Part shown: positions 1 through 6,666 of the stretch, in pieces
How the letters are laid out: the number at the start of each line of letters is the position of its first letter
Numbering within the stretch: position 1 is the first letter of the stretch
Source: Burkholderiaceae bacterium
Lineage (GTDB): Bacteria > Pseudomonadota > Gammaproteobacteria > Burkholderiales > Burkholderiaceae_C
Reading direction: 5' to 3'
DNA: 6,666 nt
NCBI GenBank assembly: GCA_017999135.1
Contig: JAGOBT010000183.1
Span: forward strand, 1-6,666
The notes under the pieces: generated by a model
The model's database searches: none
What the model saw: only the letters and a program-made list of their open reading frames with translations
Told to the model about the DNA's origin: nothing
Position numbers and translations under genes: made by a program

Positions 1-989
1 GCCACCGCCGACAGCGGCGAGTTCAGCCCGATCAGGAACACGATCAGCCCCAGATGGCTGATGGTGGAGTAGGCCAGCAGGCCTTTCAGGTCGTGCTTGA
101 ACACCGCCACATAGGCGGCGAACACCATCGTGGCCAGGCCCACCGTGGCCACCACGCCCTCGAACAGCGCCGTGCCACCCAGCACCGGGTACAGCCGCAG
201 CAGCAGGAAGATGCCGGCCTTGACCATGGTGGCCGAGTGCAGGTAGGCCGAGACCGGCGTGGGCGCGGCCATGGCCTCGGGCAGCCAGAAATGGAACGGC
301 CACTGCGCGCTCTTGGTGAAGCAGCCCACCAGGATCAGGCCCAGCGCCAGCGGGTACAGCGCATGGGCCTGCACCTGGGCGCCGCGCTGCAGCAGCACCG
401 ACAGCTCGTAGCTGCCGCCGATGTGGCCCAGCACCAGCACGCCGGCCAGCATCACCAGCCCGCCGCCGCCGGTGACGGCCAGTGCCATGCGCGCGCCGGC
501 ACGGGCCTCGGCCTTGTGGCCCCAGTAGCCCACCAGCAGGAAGGACGAGATGCTGGTGAGTTCCCAGAACACCACCAGCAGCAGCAGGTTGTCTGACAGC
601 GCGATGCCCAGCATCGCCGCCATGAACAGCATCAGCAGGCTGTAGAACTTGCCCGCCGGGTCGTCGGCATGCAGGTACCAGGCGGCGTACAGGATGATCA
701 GCAGGCCGATGCCGGTGATCAGCAGCGCGAACATCAGCGCCAGGCCGTCGAGCCGCAGGCCCAGGTTCAGGCCAATGGCGGGCAGCCAGTCGGCCTGCGC
801 CAGCAGCACCTGCCCGCCGAACACCGCACCGGCCTGGCTGAGCAGCAGCGCCAGCGCCGCGCCGGTGACGCCGGCCGCCAGCCAGGCGGTGGCGCGCCGC
901 GCTGCCGGCGTGCCGGAGCGGCCCGCCGCCCAGCAGAGCGTGGTGCCCGCCAGCAGTGGCAGCAGGACGACGAGGGCAAGCGGGCTCAT
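1..989 (-). CDS. mrpA: Na+/H+ antiporter subunit A (MrpA/MnhA/PhaA type), N-terminal part
   Basis: This is the large membrane subunit of a Mrp-type multisubunit monovalent cation/proton antiporter, which exports Na+ (or K+) in exchange for protons across the inner membrane. Read leftward from ATG 989-987, 329 codons are visible before the window edge; the C-terminal part and any mrpB-G genes lie outside. The protein is highly hydrophobic with repeated transmembrane segments. Visible proton-transporter-family motifs are FWELTSISSFLL (residues 142-153, conserved Glu143), FTKSAQWPFHFWLPEAM (224-240, Lys226), PTPVSAYLHSATMVKAG (243-259, His251 and Lys257) and LAYSTISHLGL (305-315). The HSATMVKAG and STISHLGL forms favour MrpA over the related NuoL subunit of complex I. 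ATG 989 is the only ATG, GTG or TTG between the conserved region and an in-frame stop at 1073-1071. No convincing Shine-Dalgarno sequence precedes it. The gene is divergent from the fumarase. Whether it is an A-only or an A/B fusion form cannot be told from this fragment. Confidence 0.9.
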   Translation of the reverse strand, partial: MSPLALVVLLPLLAGTTLCWAAGRSGTPAARRATAWLAAGVTGAALALLLSQAGAVFGGQVLLAQADWLPAIGLNLGLRLDGLALMFALLITGIGLLIILYAAWYLHADDPAGKFYSLLMLFMAAMLGIALSDNLLLLVVFWELTSISSFLLVGYWGHKAEARAGARMALAVTGGGGLVMLAGVLVLGHIGGSYELSVLLQRGAQVQAHALYPLALGLILVGCFTKSAQWPFHFWLPEAMAAPTPVSAYLHSATMVKAGIFLLLRLYPVLGGTALFEGVVATVGLATMVFAAYVAVFKHDLKGLLAYSTISHLGLIVFLIGLNSPLSAV

Positions 990-1052
990 GCAGGGTTGTT
1001 CGAATTCTGGGCGGGCGCCGGGTTCGCCCGGCCGGCAGTGTAGGAGCCCTGT

Positions 1053-1070
1053 CAGGCGTCTCGGCGCCTG
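1053..1070. repeat. 6-bp inverted repeat in the mrpA–fumarase divergent region
   Basis: CAGGCG (1053-1058) and CGCCTG (1065-1070) are perfect reverse complements separated by six bases. The element lies 64 bases upstream of the mrpA start and 78 bases upstream of the fumarase start. It could be a regulator-binding palindrome or a hairpin in a leader transcript. It is short and the DNA is GC-rich, so chance is possible. There is no T-tract, so it is unlikely to be an intrinsic terminator. Confidence 0.35.
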
Positions 1071-1122
1071 TCAGTCAGCGTACTGGGTGTGCGTTCTACA
1101 CTGCAAAGTTCCCTTGTTGACC

Positions 1123-1140
1123 CAGGCGCCTTGCCGGCGC
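1123..1140. repeat. Short inverted repeat directly upstream of the fumarase start
   Basis: GCGCC (1126-1130) and GGCGC (1136-1140) can form a 5-bp stem with a 5-base loop ending seven bases before the fumarase ATG. The larger octamer CAGGCGCC (1123-1130) is the exact reverse complement of GGCGCCTG at 1063-1070, and CAGGCGTC (1053-1060) is a one-mismatch copy. No Shine-Dalgarno sequence is visible here, so a hairpin in this position could affect translation. That is inference only. Confidence 0.3.
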
Positions 1141-1147
1141 AACCGCC

Positions 1148-2701
1148 ATGAGCTCCAACAGCACCCCCCACCGCAGCACCACCACCATCCGCCAGGCCGA
1201 CCTGATCGAGAGCGTGGCCGCCGCGCTGCAGTACATCAGCTACTACCACCCGGCCGACTTCATCGCCCATCTGGCCCGCGCCTATGAACGTGAGCAGAGC
1301 CCGGCGGCCAAGGACGCGATCGCCCAGATCCTGACCAACTCGAAGATGTGCGCCACCGGCCACCGCCCGATCTGCCAGGACACCGGCATCATCAACGTGT
1401 TCCTGAAGATCGGCATGGACGTGCGCTGGGAGGGCTTCACCGGCAGCATCGAGGACGCCGTGAACCAGGGCGTGCGCCAGGGCTACCTGCACCCCGACAA
1501 CGTGCTGCGCGCCAGCGTGCTGGACGACCCGATCTTCGCCCGCAAGAACACCAAGGACAACACGCCCGCCGTCATCCACATGACCCTGGTGCCCGGCAAC
1601 ACGGTGGACGTGACGGTGGCCGCCAAGGGTGGTGGCAGCGAGAACAAGAGCAAGCTGCAGATGCTCAACCCCAGCGACAGCATCGTCGACTGGGTGCTCA
1701 AGACCGTGCCCACCATGGGCGCCGGCTGGTGCCCGCCGGGCATGCTGGGCATCGGCGTGGGCGGCACGGCCGAGCGCGCGGTGCTGCTGGCCAAGCAGGC
1801 GTTGATGGACGACATCGACATGTACGAGCTGCTGGCGCGCGGCCCGTCCAACAAGCTGGAAGAACTGCGCATCGAGCTGTATGAGAAGGTCAACGCGCTG
1901 GGCATCGGCGCCCAGGGCCTGGGCGGCCTGACCACGGTGCTGGACGTCAAGATCAAGACCTACCCCACGCACGCCGCCAGCCTGCCGGTGGCGATGATCC
2001 CCAACTGCGCCGCCACCCGGCATGCGCACTTCGTGCTGGACGGCAGCGGCCCGGTCTACCTCGACCCGCCCAGCCTGGACCTGTGGCCCGACGTGACCTG
2101 GGCACCCGATGCCAACAAGAGCAAGCGCGTCGACCTGAACACGCTGACCCCGGCCGAGGTGGCCAGCTGGAAGCCCGGCGACACCCTGCTGCTGAACGGC
2201 AAGATGCTGACCGGGCGCGACGCCGCGCACAAGCGCATCCAGGACATGCTGGCCAAGGGCGAGAAGCTGCCGGTGGACTTCACCAACCGCGTCATCTACT
2301 ACGTCGGCCCGGTCGACCCGGTGCGTGATGAAGTGGTGGGCCCGGCCGGCCCCACCACCGCCACCCGCATGGACAAGTTCACCGAGATGATGCTGGCGCA
2401 GACCGGGCTGATCTCGATGATCGGCAAGAGCGAGCGCGGCCCCGTCGCCATCGAGGCCATCCGCAAGCACAAGAGCGCCTACCTGATGGCCGTGGGCGGC
2501 GCCGCCTACCTGGTGGCCAAGGCCATCCAGGGCGCCAAGGTGCTGGGCTTTGCCGACCTGGGCATGGAAGCCATCTACGAGTTCGACGTGAAGGACATGC
2601 CGGTGACGGTGGCCGTCGACAGCCAGGGCACCAGCGTGCACGACACCGGCCCGAAAGAGTGGAAGGCGCGCATCGCTGGCATCCCGGTGGTGGCCGGCTG
2701 A
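1148..2701 (+). CDS. fumA: Fumarate hydratase, class I (4Fe-4S), single chain
   Basis: This 517-residue cytoplasmic enzyme should interconvert fumarate and L-malate in the TCA cycle. It is a complete class I fumarase, with the N-terminal catalytic domain fused to the C-terminal swivel domain. Three cysteines suit the 4Fe-4S cluster: Cys76 (ICQDTG), Cys195 (GAGWCPPGM) and Cys287 (IPNCAATRH). Their spacing closely matches the Leishmania class I enzymes as I recall them. By the same comparison, Asp78, Arg357 (LTGRD), Thr403 and Arg407 (GPTTATR) and Lys427 (IGKSERG) correspond to active-site residues. The KGGGSENKS motif lies at 160-168. ATG 1148 is the only start between an in-frame TGA at 1118-1120 and the conserved TTIRQADLIESVA region, and it gives about ten poorly conserved N-terminal residues. 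No clear Shine-Dalgarno sequence precedes it. The gene stands alone, divergent from mrpA and convergent with the channel gene. Class I enzymes are oxygen- and superoxide-sensitive; an oxygen-stable class II fumC may exist elsewhere. The symbol fumA is tentative because class I paralogue names vary. Confidence 0.96.
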   Translation: MSSNSTPHRSTTTIRQADLIESVAAALQYISYYHPADFIAHLARAYEREQSPAAKDAIAQILTNSKMCATGHRPICQDTGIINVFLKIGMDVRWEGFTGSIEDAVNQGVRQGYLHPDNVLRASVLDDPIFARKNTKDNTPAVIHMTLVPGNTVDVTVAAKGGGSENKSKLQMLNPSDSIVDWVLKTVPTMGAGWCPPGMLGIGVGGTAERAVLLAKQALMDDIDMYELLARGPSNKLEELRIELYEKVNALGIGAQGLGGLTTVLDVKIKTYPTHAASLPVAMIPNCAATRHAHFVLDGSGPVYLDPPSLDLWPDVTWAPDANKSKRVDLNTLTPAEVASWKPGDTLLLNGKMLTGRDAAHKRIQDMLAKGEKLPVDFTNRVIYYVGPVDPVRDEVVGPAGPTTATRMDKFTEMMLAQTGLISMIGKSERGPVAIEAIRKHKSAYLMAVGGAAYLVAKAIQGAKVLGFADLGMEAIYEFDVKDMPVTVAVDSQGTSVHDTGPKEWKARIAGIPVVAG

Positions 2702-2710
2702 ACACCAGCA

Positions 2711-2740
2711 GCCTGGCCGGCTGACCGATGCCGGTCAGGC
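2711..2740. terminator. Hairpin between convergent genes, possible bidirectional terminator
   Basis: CTGACCG (2721-2727) and CGGTCAG (2732-2738) form a perfect 7-bp stem with a 4-base loop. Alternatively, GCCTGGCCGG (2711-2720) pairs with CCGGTCAGGC (2731-2740) over ten positions with one G·U pair, read as plus-strand RNA. The element starts nine bases after the fumarase stop and overlaps the stop codon of the convergent channel gene (2735-2737). No T-tract follows on either strand, so it is not a canonical intrinsic terminator. Its position between two convergent stops still suggests a role in 3'-end formation or in limiting readthrough. Confidence 0.45.
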
Positions 2741-4054
2741 GGCAGGGTGTGCGGCTGCGCCATCGGCGGGCGCCGGCAGGCCGCGCACCACCCGCTGCGG
2801 GAACGGGATCTCCACGCCTTCGGCTTCCAGCAGGCGCAGCACCGCCAGGTTGACGTCACTGCGCACATTGCCCTGGCCGTTTTCCAGGTCGCCGATCCAG
2901 AACACCAGGGTCAGCTCCAGGCCGTCGGCTGCAAAGCTGGACAACTGCACCGCCGGCCCGGGCGTGGTCAGCACCCGCGGCACCGCGGCCATGGTGGTCT
3001 GCAGCTTGGGGGTCAGGGCCGCCACGTCGGTTCCGTAGGCCACCTGCACCACGGTGGTGATGGCCGCATTCGGGTCGGCGTACGAGAAGTTCTCGACCCG
3101 CTGGGTGATCAGCATCTCGTTGGGCACGATGGACTCGCGACCATTGGCCGCCCGGATCAGGGTGTAGCGGGTGGTGATGTCGCTGATGCGGCCCTCGAAG
3201 TTGTCGACCCGCACCGTGTCGCCGATGCGCAGGCTGCGCTCGGCCAGGATGACGAAGCCCGACACATAGTTGGCCGCCAGCCGCTGCAGGCCCAGGCCGA
3301 TGCCCACGCCCACCGCGCCGCCCATCACGCCCAGCGCGCCCAGCGGAATGCCGGCCGCCGACAGCGCCACCAGCAGGCCCACCAGCAGCAGCAGCGCCCG
3401 CGTGGCGTTGGCCGCCATCTTGCGCACGCTGAGGTGCATGCTGTCGGCGCGCAGCAGGCGCTGCTCGATGGTGGCCGACAGCCACAGCATCACCAGCAGC
3501 ACCGCCACCGCGCTGAGCGCGCCTTCGACCAGGCTGCGCAGCGACACCGGCGCGCCGCCGATCTTCCAGCTGATGGCCTCCATCTCGGTCAGCAGCACCG
3601 GCAGCAGGCCGGTGGTCCACAGCACCGCGGCGATCCACACGCCCCAGCTCAGGGTGCGCTCCAGCGCCCGCACCACGGCCGACGACGGAAACGCCGCATG
3701 CAGCACCCGCACCGTCACGCGGATCAGTGCCAGGCTGACCAGCACCGGCACCGCCACCTTGAACACTGCCACCGGGATGTGGTCGCGCATCAGCACCCGG
3801 GCCAGCAGCGCCAGCCCCAGCGCCAGGATCGGGAACAGCGCCCCATCGAAGCCGCGCCGGCCGAACCAGATGCCACCCTGCGTGCGCTGCGCCAAATCGA
3901 CGCCGTCGGGGTCGGGCGGCGGGTCCTTCGGCCGCAGCCCGGCGCAGATGGCCCAGGCCAGGCCCAGACACACCACCAGCAGCCCCACCTCCAGCAGGGC
4001 GGTCGGGCGGGTCAGGGCGGCGATGAGTTCGGGAAAGGTGTCGACGCCGTTCAT
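2735..4054 (-). CDS. MscS-family mechanosensitive ion channel
   Basis: This 439-residue inner-membrane protein belongs to the small-conductance mechanosensitive channel superfamily, whose members open under membrane tension and release solutes during osmotic downshock. Likely transmembrane segments lie near residues 18-40, 72-90, 96-118, 133-155, 174-195 and 215-236. They are followed by the Gly/Ala-rich pore helix at about 239-270 (GVMGGAVGVGIGLGLQRLAA). The beta domain follows directly, with RIGDTVRVDNFEGRISDI (276-293), an ANGRESIVPNEMLITQRVENFS stretch (303-324, containing the family VPN motif) and an alpha/beta C-terminal domain to about 425. It has more N-terminal helices than E. coli MscS (286 residues, three helices), and the GLGLQ…ANYVSGF sequence is closer to the MscK-like branch. 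There is no large periplasmic domain. ATG 4054 lies four codons after an in-frame TGA, the stop of the upstream deacetylase gene, so no earlier start is possible. The gap is 12 bases, so the two genes are probably cotranscribed. Osmotic function is inferred from family only. Confidence 0.93.
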   Translation of the reverse strand: MNGVDTFPELIAALTRPTALLEVGLLVVCLGLAWAICAGLRPKDPPPDPDGVDLAQRTQGGIWFGRRGFDGALFPILALGLALLARVLMRDHIPVAVFKVAVPVLVSLALIRVTVRVLHAAFPSSAVVRALERTLSWGVWIAAVLWTTGLLPVLLTEMEAISWKIGGAPVSLRSLVEGALSAVAVLLVMLWLSATIEQRLLRADSMHLSVRKMAANATRALLLLVGLLVALSAAGIPLGALGVMGGAVGVGIGLGLQRLAANYVSGFVILAERSLRIGDTVRVDNFEGRISDITTRYTLIRAANGRESIVPNEMLITQRVENFSYADPNAAITTVVQVAYGTDVAALTPKLQTTMAAVPRVLTTPGPAVQLSSFAADGLELTLVFWIGDLENGQGNVRSDVNLAVLRLLEAEGVEIPFPQRVVRGLPAPADGAAAHPAA

Positions 4055-4066
4055 GCGGCCGCAGGC

Positions 4067-5002
4067 TCAGACATCAGCGAGCACGCGCAGGTGCGCCACC
4101 ACGCTGCGGCCCAGCGCGCTCAGCGCGTAGCCGCCTTCCAGGCACGACACGATGCGGCCGTTGCAATGGCGGTCGGCCAGGTCCTTCAGCCGGCGGGTGA
4201 TCCATTCATAGTCGGCCTCCACCAGGCCCAGCTGGCCGAGATCATCTTCGCGGTGGGCGTCGAAGCCGGCGCTGATGAACAGCATCTGCGGCGCAAACTC
4301 TTCCAGCCGCGGCATCCACATCACGTCGATCAGCTCGCGCACCGCCATGCCGCGGGTGTAGGGCGGCACCGGCACGTTGACCATGTTGGTGCCCATGGGC
4401 ACCGCGCCGCTGCCCGGGTACAGCGGGTGCTGGAAGAAGCTGGCCATCAGCACCCGGTCGTCGCCGGCAATGATGTCTTCGGTGCCGTTGCCGTGGTGCA
4501 CGTCGAAATCGATGATCGCCACCCGCTGCAGGCCCAGCACGTCGAGTGCATGGCGCGCGGCGATGGCCACGTTGTTGAAGAAGCAGAAGCCCATGGTTTC
4601 GCCACGGGTGGCATGGTGGCCGGGCGGGCGCACGCAGCAGAAGGCGTTTTCCACCTCACCGTTGAACACAGCCTCGGTGGCCGCCACCGCCGCGCCGGCC
4701 GACCGCAATGCGGCGCGCCAGGTGCCGGGGCACACCACGGTGTCGGGGTCCAGGTGGCGCGGCTCGCCGCTGGCCTGCACCTGCTCCATGAATTCACGCA
4801 GCTGGGTCACGTAGTTGACCGTGTGGGCGCGCTCCACCTGCTCCAGCGTGGCCAGCGGGGCATCGCGTTGATCGAGCGCAATCGACAGGCCCGAGGCCAG
4901 CAACTGGTCGGCGATGGCATCCAGCCGCTGCGGACACTCAGGGTGGCCATCGCCCATGTCGTGCAAACGGCACTCGGCGTGGCTGTAATAGGCAGTCGAC
5001 AT
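4067..5002 (-). CDS. Histone-deacetylase-family amidohydrolase (class II-like, zinc-dependent)
   Basis: This 311-residue cytoplasmic enzyme of the HDAC / acetoin utilization / acetylpolyamine amidohydrolase superfamily should hydrolyse an acyl-amide, such as acetylated polyamine or acetyl-lysine. The substrate cannot be read from sequence. Landmarks are GHPECPQRL (19-27), RPPGHH (125-130, catalytic His129/His130), GFCFFNN (138-144), IDFDVHHGNGT (164-174, charge-relay Asp165, zinc ligands Asp167 and His169), SAGFDAH (244-250, zinc ligand Asp248) and EGGY (289-292, catalytic Tyr292). All expected catalytic positions are intact. The length is typical of short bacterial class II-like members and below the roughly 340-380 residues of characterised acetylpolyamine and HDAH enzymes. 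The frame stays open upstream through antisense moxR, but similarity begins at ATG 5002-5000 (MSTAYYSHAE), the best start; only a weak GAG lies upstream. The gene is head-to-head with moxR (36-base gap) and followed 12 bases later by the channel gene. Eukaryotic-type histone deacetylation should not be assumed. Confidence 0.94.
   Translation of the reverse strand: MSTAYYSHAECRLHDMGDGHPECPQRLDAIADQLLASGLSIALDQRDAPLATLEQVERAHTVNYVTQLREFMEQVQASGEPRHLDPDTVVCPGTWRAALRSAGAAVAATEAVFNGEVENAFCCVRPPGHHATRGETMGFCFFNNVAIAARHALDVLGLQRVAIIDFDVHHGNGTEDIIAGDDRVLMASFFQHPLYPGSGAVPMGTNMVNVPVPPYTRGMAVRELIDVMWMPRLEEFAPQMLFISAGFDAHREDDLGQLGLVEADYEWITRRLKDLADRHCNGRIVSCLEGGYALSALGRSVVAHLRVLADV
4961..4989 (+). promoter_or_regulatory. 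Possible sigma70-type promoter for the moxR unit
   Basis: TGTAAT (4984-4989) matches the -10 consensus at five of six positions. Seventeen bases upstream lies a weak -35, GTGCAA (4961-4966, three of six). Transcription would begin near 4996 and give a leader of about 43 bases before the moxR start at 5039. The element lies inside the first codons of the divergent deacetylase gene, as expected when the intergenic gap is only 36 bases. A single -10-like match in GC-rich DNA is weak evidence. Confidence 0.25.
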
Positions 5003-5038
5003 CGTTGTCTCGAATCGTTTTCCGGTATGGTGCCGCGA

Positions 5039-5964
<926 letters not shown>

Positions 5965-5968
<4 letters not shown>

Positions 5969-6666
5969 TCCGCGGGCGCATCCGGCGCTGGTTCGAGAAC
6001 CGGCTGCCGCGCAGCGACAGCTGGGTGCTGACCCAGCGCAACCTCTACATCCTGCCCACCAAGGCCGGCTGGGGCTTCTGCGTCACGCTGCTGGTGATGC
6101 TGCTGGCCTCGGTGAACTACCAGCTCAACCTGGGCTATGCGCTGACCTTTCTGCTGGGCGGCGCCGCGCTGGCGGCCATGCACCAGACCCACGGCAACCT
6201 GCGCCGCCTGCAACTGCGGGTGAAGCCGCCGGCGCCGGTGTTCGCCGGCGAGCCGGCCACGCTGGAGGTGGTGCTGGACAACCCCGGCGGTGAACGCCAT
6301 GGCGTGGGCCTGGGCCTGTACGACGCCCGCGCGGCCGGCGTGGCCCACTGCGACGTGCCGGCCCAGGGCAGCGCGCTGATGCGGCTGCGCTTCACGCCGG
6401 CCCGGCGCGGCCGCCAGCCCCTGCCCACGCTGCTGGTGGAGACGCAGTTTCCGCTGGGCCTGTTCCGCGCCTGGACGGTGTGGCGGCCCGCCGCCACCGC
6501 GCTGGTCTATCCGGCCCCGGAAGTGCCTGCCCAGCCACTGCCGCCCGGTCAGCCCAGCGGTGGCCACGAGCTGCAGGCCCGCAGCGGCACCGGGGGGGAA
6601 TTCGAAGGCGTGCGCGCCTACCGCCGCGGCGACCCGCTGCGCCAGGTGGTGTGGAAAAAGGTGGCC
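5965..6666 (+). CDS. DUF58 domain protein, N-terminal part
   Basis: This is a DUF58-family membrane-anchored protein of unknown biochemical function, usually encoded directly after a moxR gene. In 234 visible codons it shows a basic N-terminus (RGRIRRWFENR), the motif TQRNLYILPTKAGWG (23-37), two closely spaced hydrophobic helices (about 36-50 and 56-72), then a beta-rich region beginning LQLRVKPPAPVFAGEPATLEV. The DUF58 signature is EFEGVRAYRRGDPLRQVVW (212-230), with the RGD-x2-R core. The gene starts with GTG 5965, sharing GTGA with the moxR stop, so translation is probably coupled. No other start is plausible because the conserved sequence begins within about 20 residues. It runs off the right edge with the frame open. 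In related proteobacteria a TgpA-like transglutaminase/DUF3488 membrane protein commonly follows; that is expectation, not seen. A run of seven G bases (6592-6598) lies within the frame without disturbing it. Confidence 0.92.

Noticed and set aside
1..989. Reading the partial antiporter gene as NuoL of complex I or a hydrogenase-4 subunit
   Set aside because: The motifs HSATMVKAG, STISHLGL and FTKSAQWPFHFWLPEAM fit MrpA better, and the neighbour is not a nuo or hyf gene. The missing C-terminus leaves a small doubt.
1097..1122. TACACT (1097-1102) as a -10 and TTGACC (1117-1122) as a -35 for the fumarase
   Set aside because: TACACT has no acceptable -35 at the right distance. TTGACC has only CAACCG where a -10 should be, and would leave no leader before ATG 1148.
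54..1287. Plus-strand open frames across 54-596 and 649-1287
   Set aside because: They lie opposite mrpA, whose translation has strong family motifs. Their products are low-complexity Gln/His/Arg/Ala or Ser/Arg-rich, and the second runs into the fumarase in the wrong frame.
1052..2641. 529-codon open frame on the minus strand opposite the fumarase
   Set aside because: The plus strand carries an unmistakable, complete fumarase with all cluster and active-site residues. The antisense product is a His/Gly/Ala/Val-rich string without motifs, a shadow of codon bias.
6592..6598. Run of seven G in the DUF58 gene as a phase-variable or frameshift site
   Set aside because: The frame is intact on both sides and reads into the conserved RGD-x2-R motif. 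Seven G in such GC-rich DNA needs no special explanation.

Overview
The window is GC-rich chromosomal DNA with a strong G/C bias at third codon positions. Its genes fit a beta-proteobacterium, most likely Burkholderiales. That placement rests on the style of the proteins: a single-chain class I fumarase, a Mrp-type antiporter A subunit with the STISHLGL motif, and a MoxR–DUF58 pair. No sequence search was done. I see no tRNA, rRNA, insertion sequence, prophage, CRISPR array or other sign of recent transfer. Six protein genes fill almost the whole window and none looks broken.

Layout from left to right. (1) 1-989, minus: the first 329 codons of mrpA, the large subunit of a multisubunit Na+/H+ antiporter, which runs off the left edge. 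(2) 990-1147: a 158-base divergent intergenic region with several related short inverted repeats. (3) 1148-2701, plus: a complete class I (4Fe-4S) fumarate hydratase. (4) 2702-2734: a short convergent gap whose hairpin reaches into the stop codon of the next gene. (5) 2735-4054, minus: an MscS-superfamily mechanosensitive channel, longer than E. coli MscS. (6) 4067-5002, minus: a zinc-dependent class II histone-deacetylase-like amidohydrolase. It lies 12 bases upstream of the channel gene in the same direction, so the two probably share a transcript. (7) 5003-5038: a 36-base head-to-head gap. (8) 5039-5968, plus: a MoxR-type AAA+ ATPase. (9) 5965-6666, plus: a DUF58 protein overlapping moxR by four bases (GTGA) and running off the right edge.

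The window thus holds four transcription units: mrp leftward, fum rightward, deacetylase–channel leftward, and moxR–DUF58 rightward. The fumarase acts in the TCA cycle. MrpA and the MscS-type channel both deal with ion or osmotic stress at the membrane. The MoxR–DUF58 pair is a widespread, poorly characterised chaperone-like module, often followed by a transglutaminase-like membrane protein that would lie just outside the window.

Nothing here is clearly a new system. The points most worth a second look are the compact head-to-head arrangement of the deacetylase and the MoxR module, and the deacetylase–channel pairing. Several very long open frames lie antisense to the real genes. They come from codon bias, and they would mislead start-site assignment for moxR and the deacetylase.
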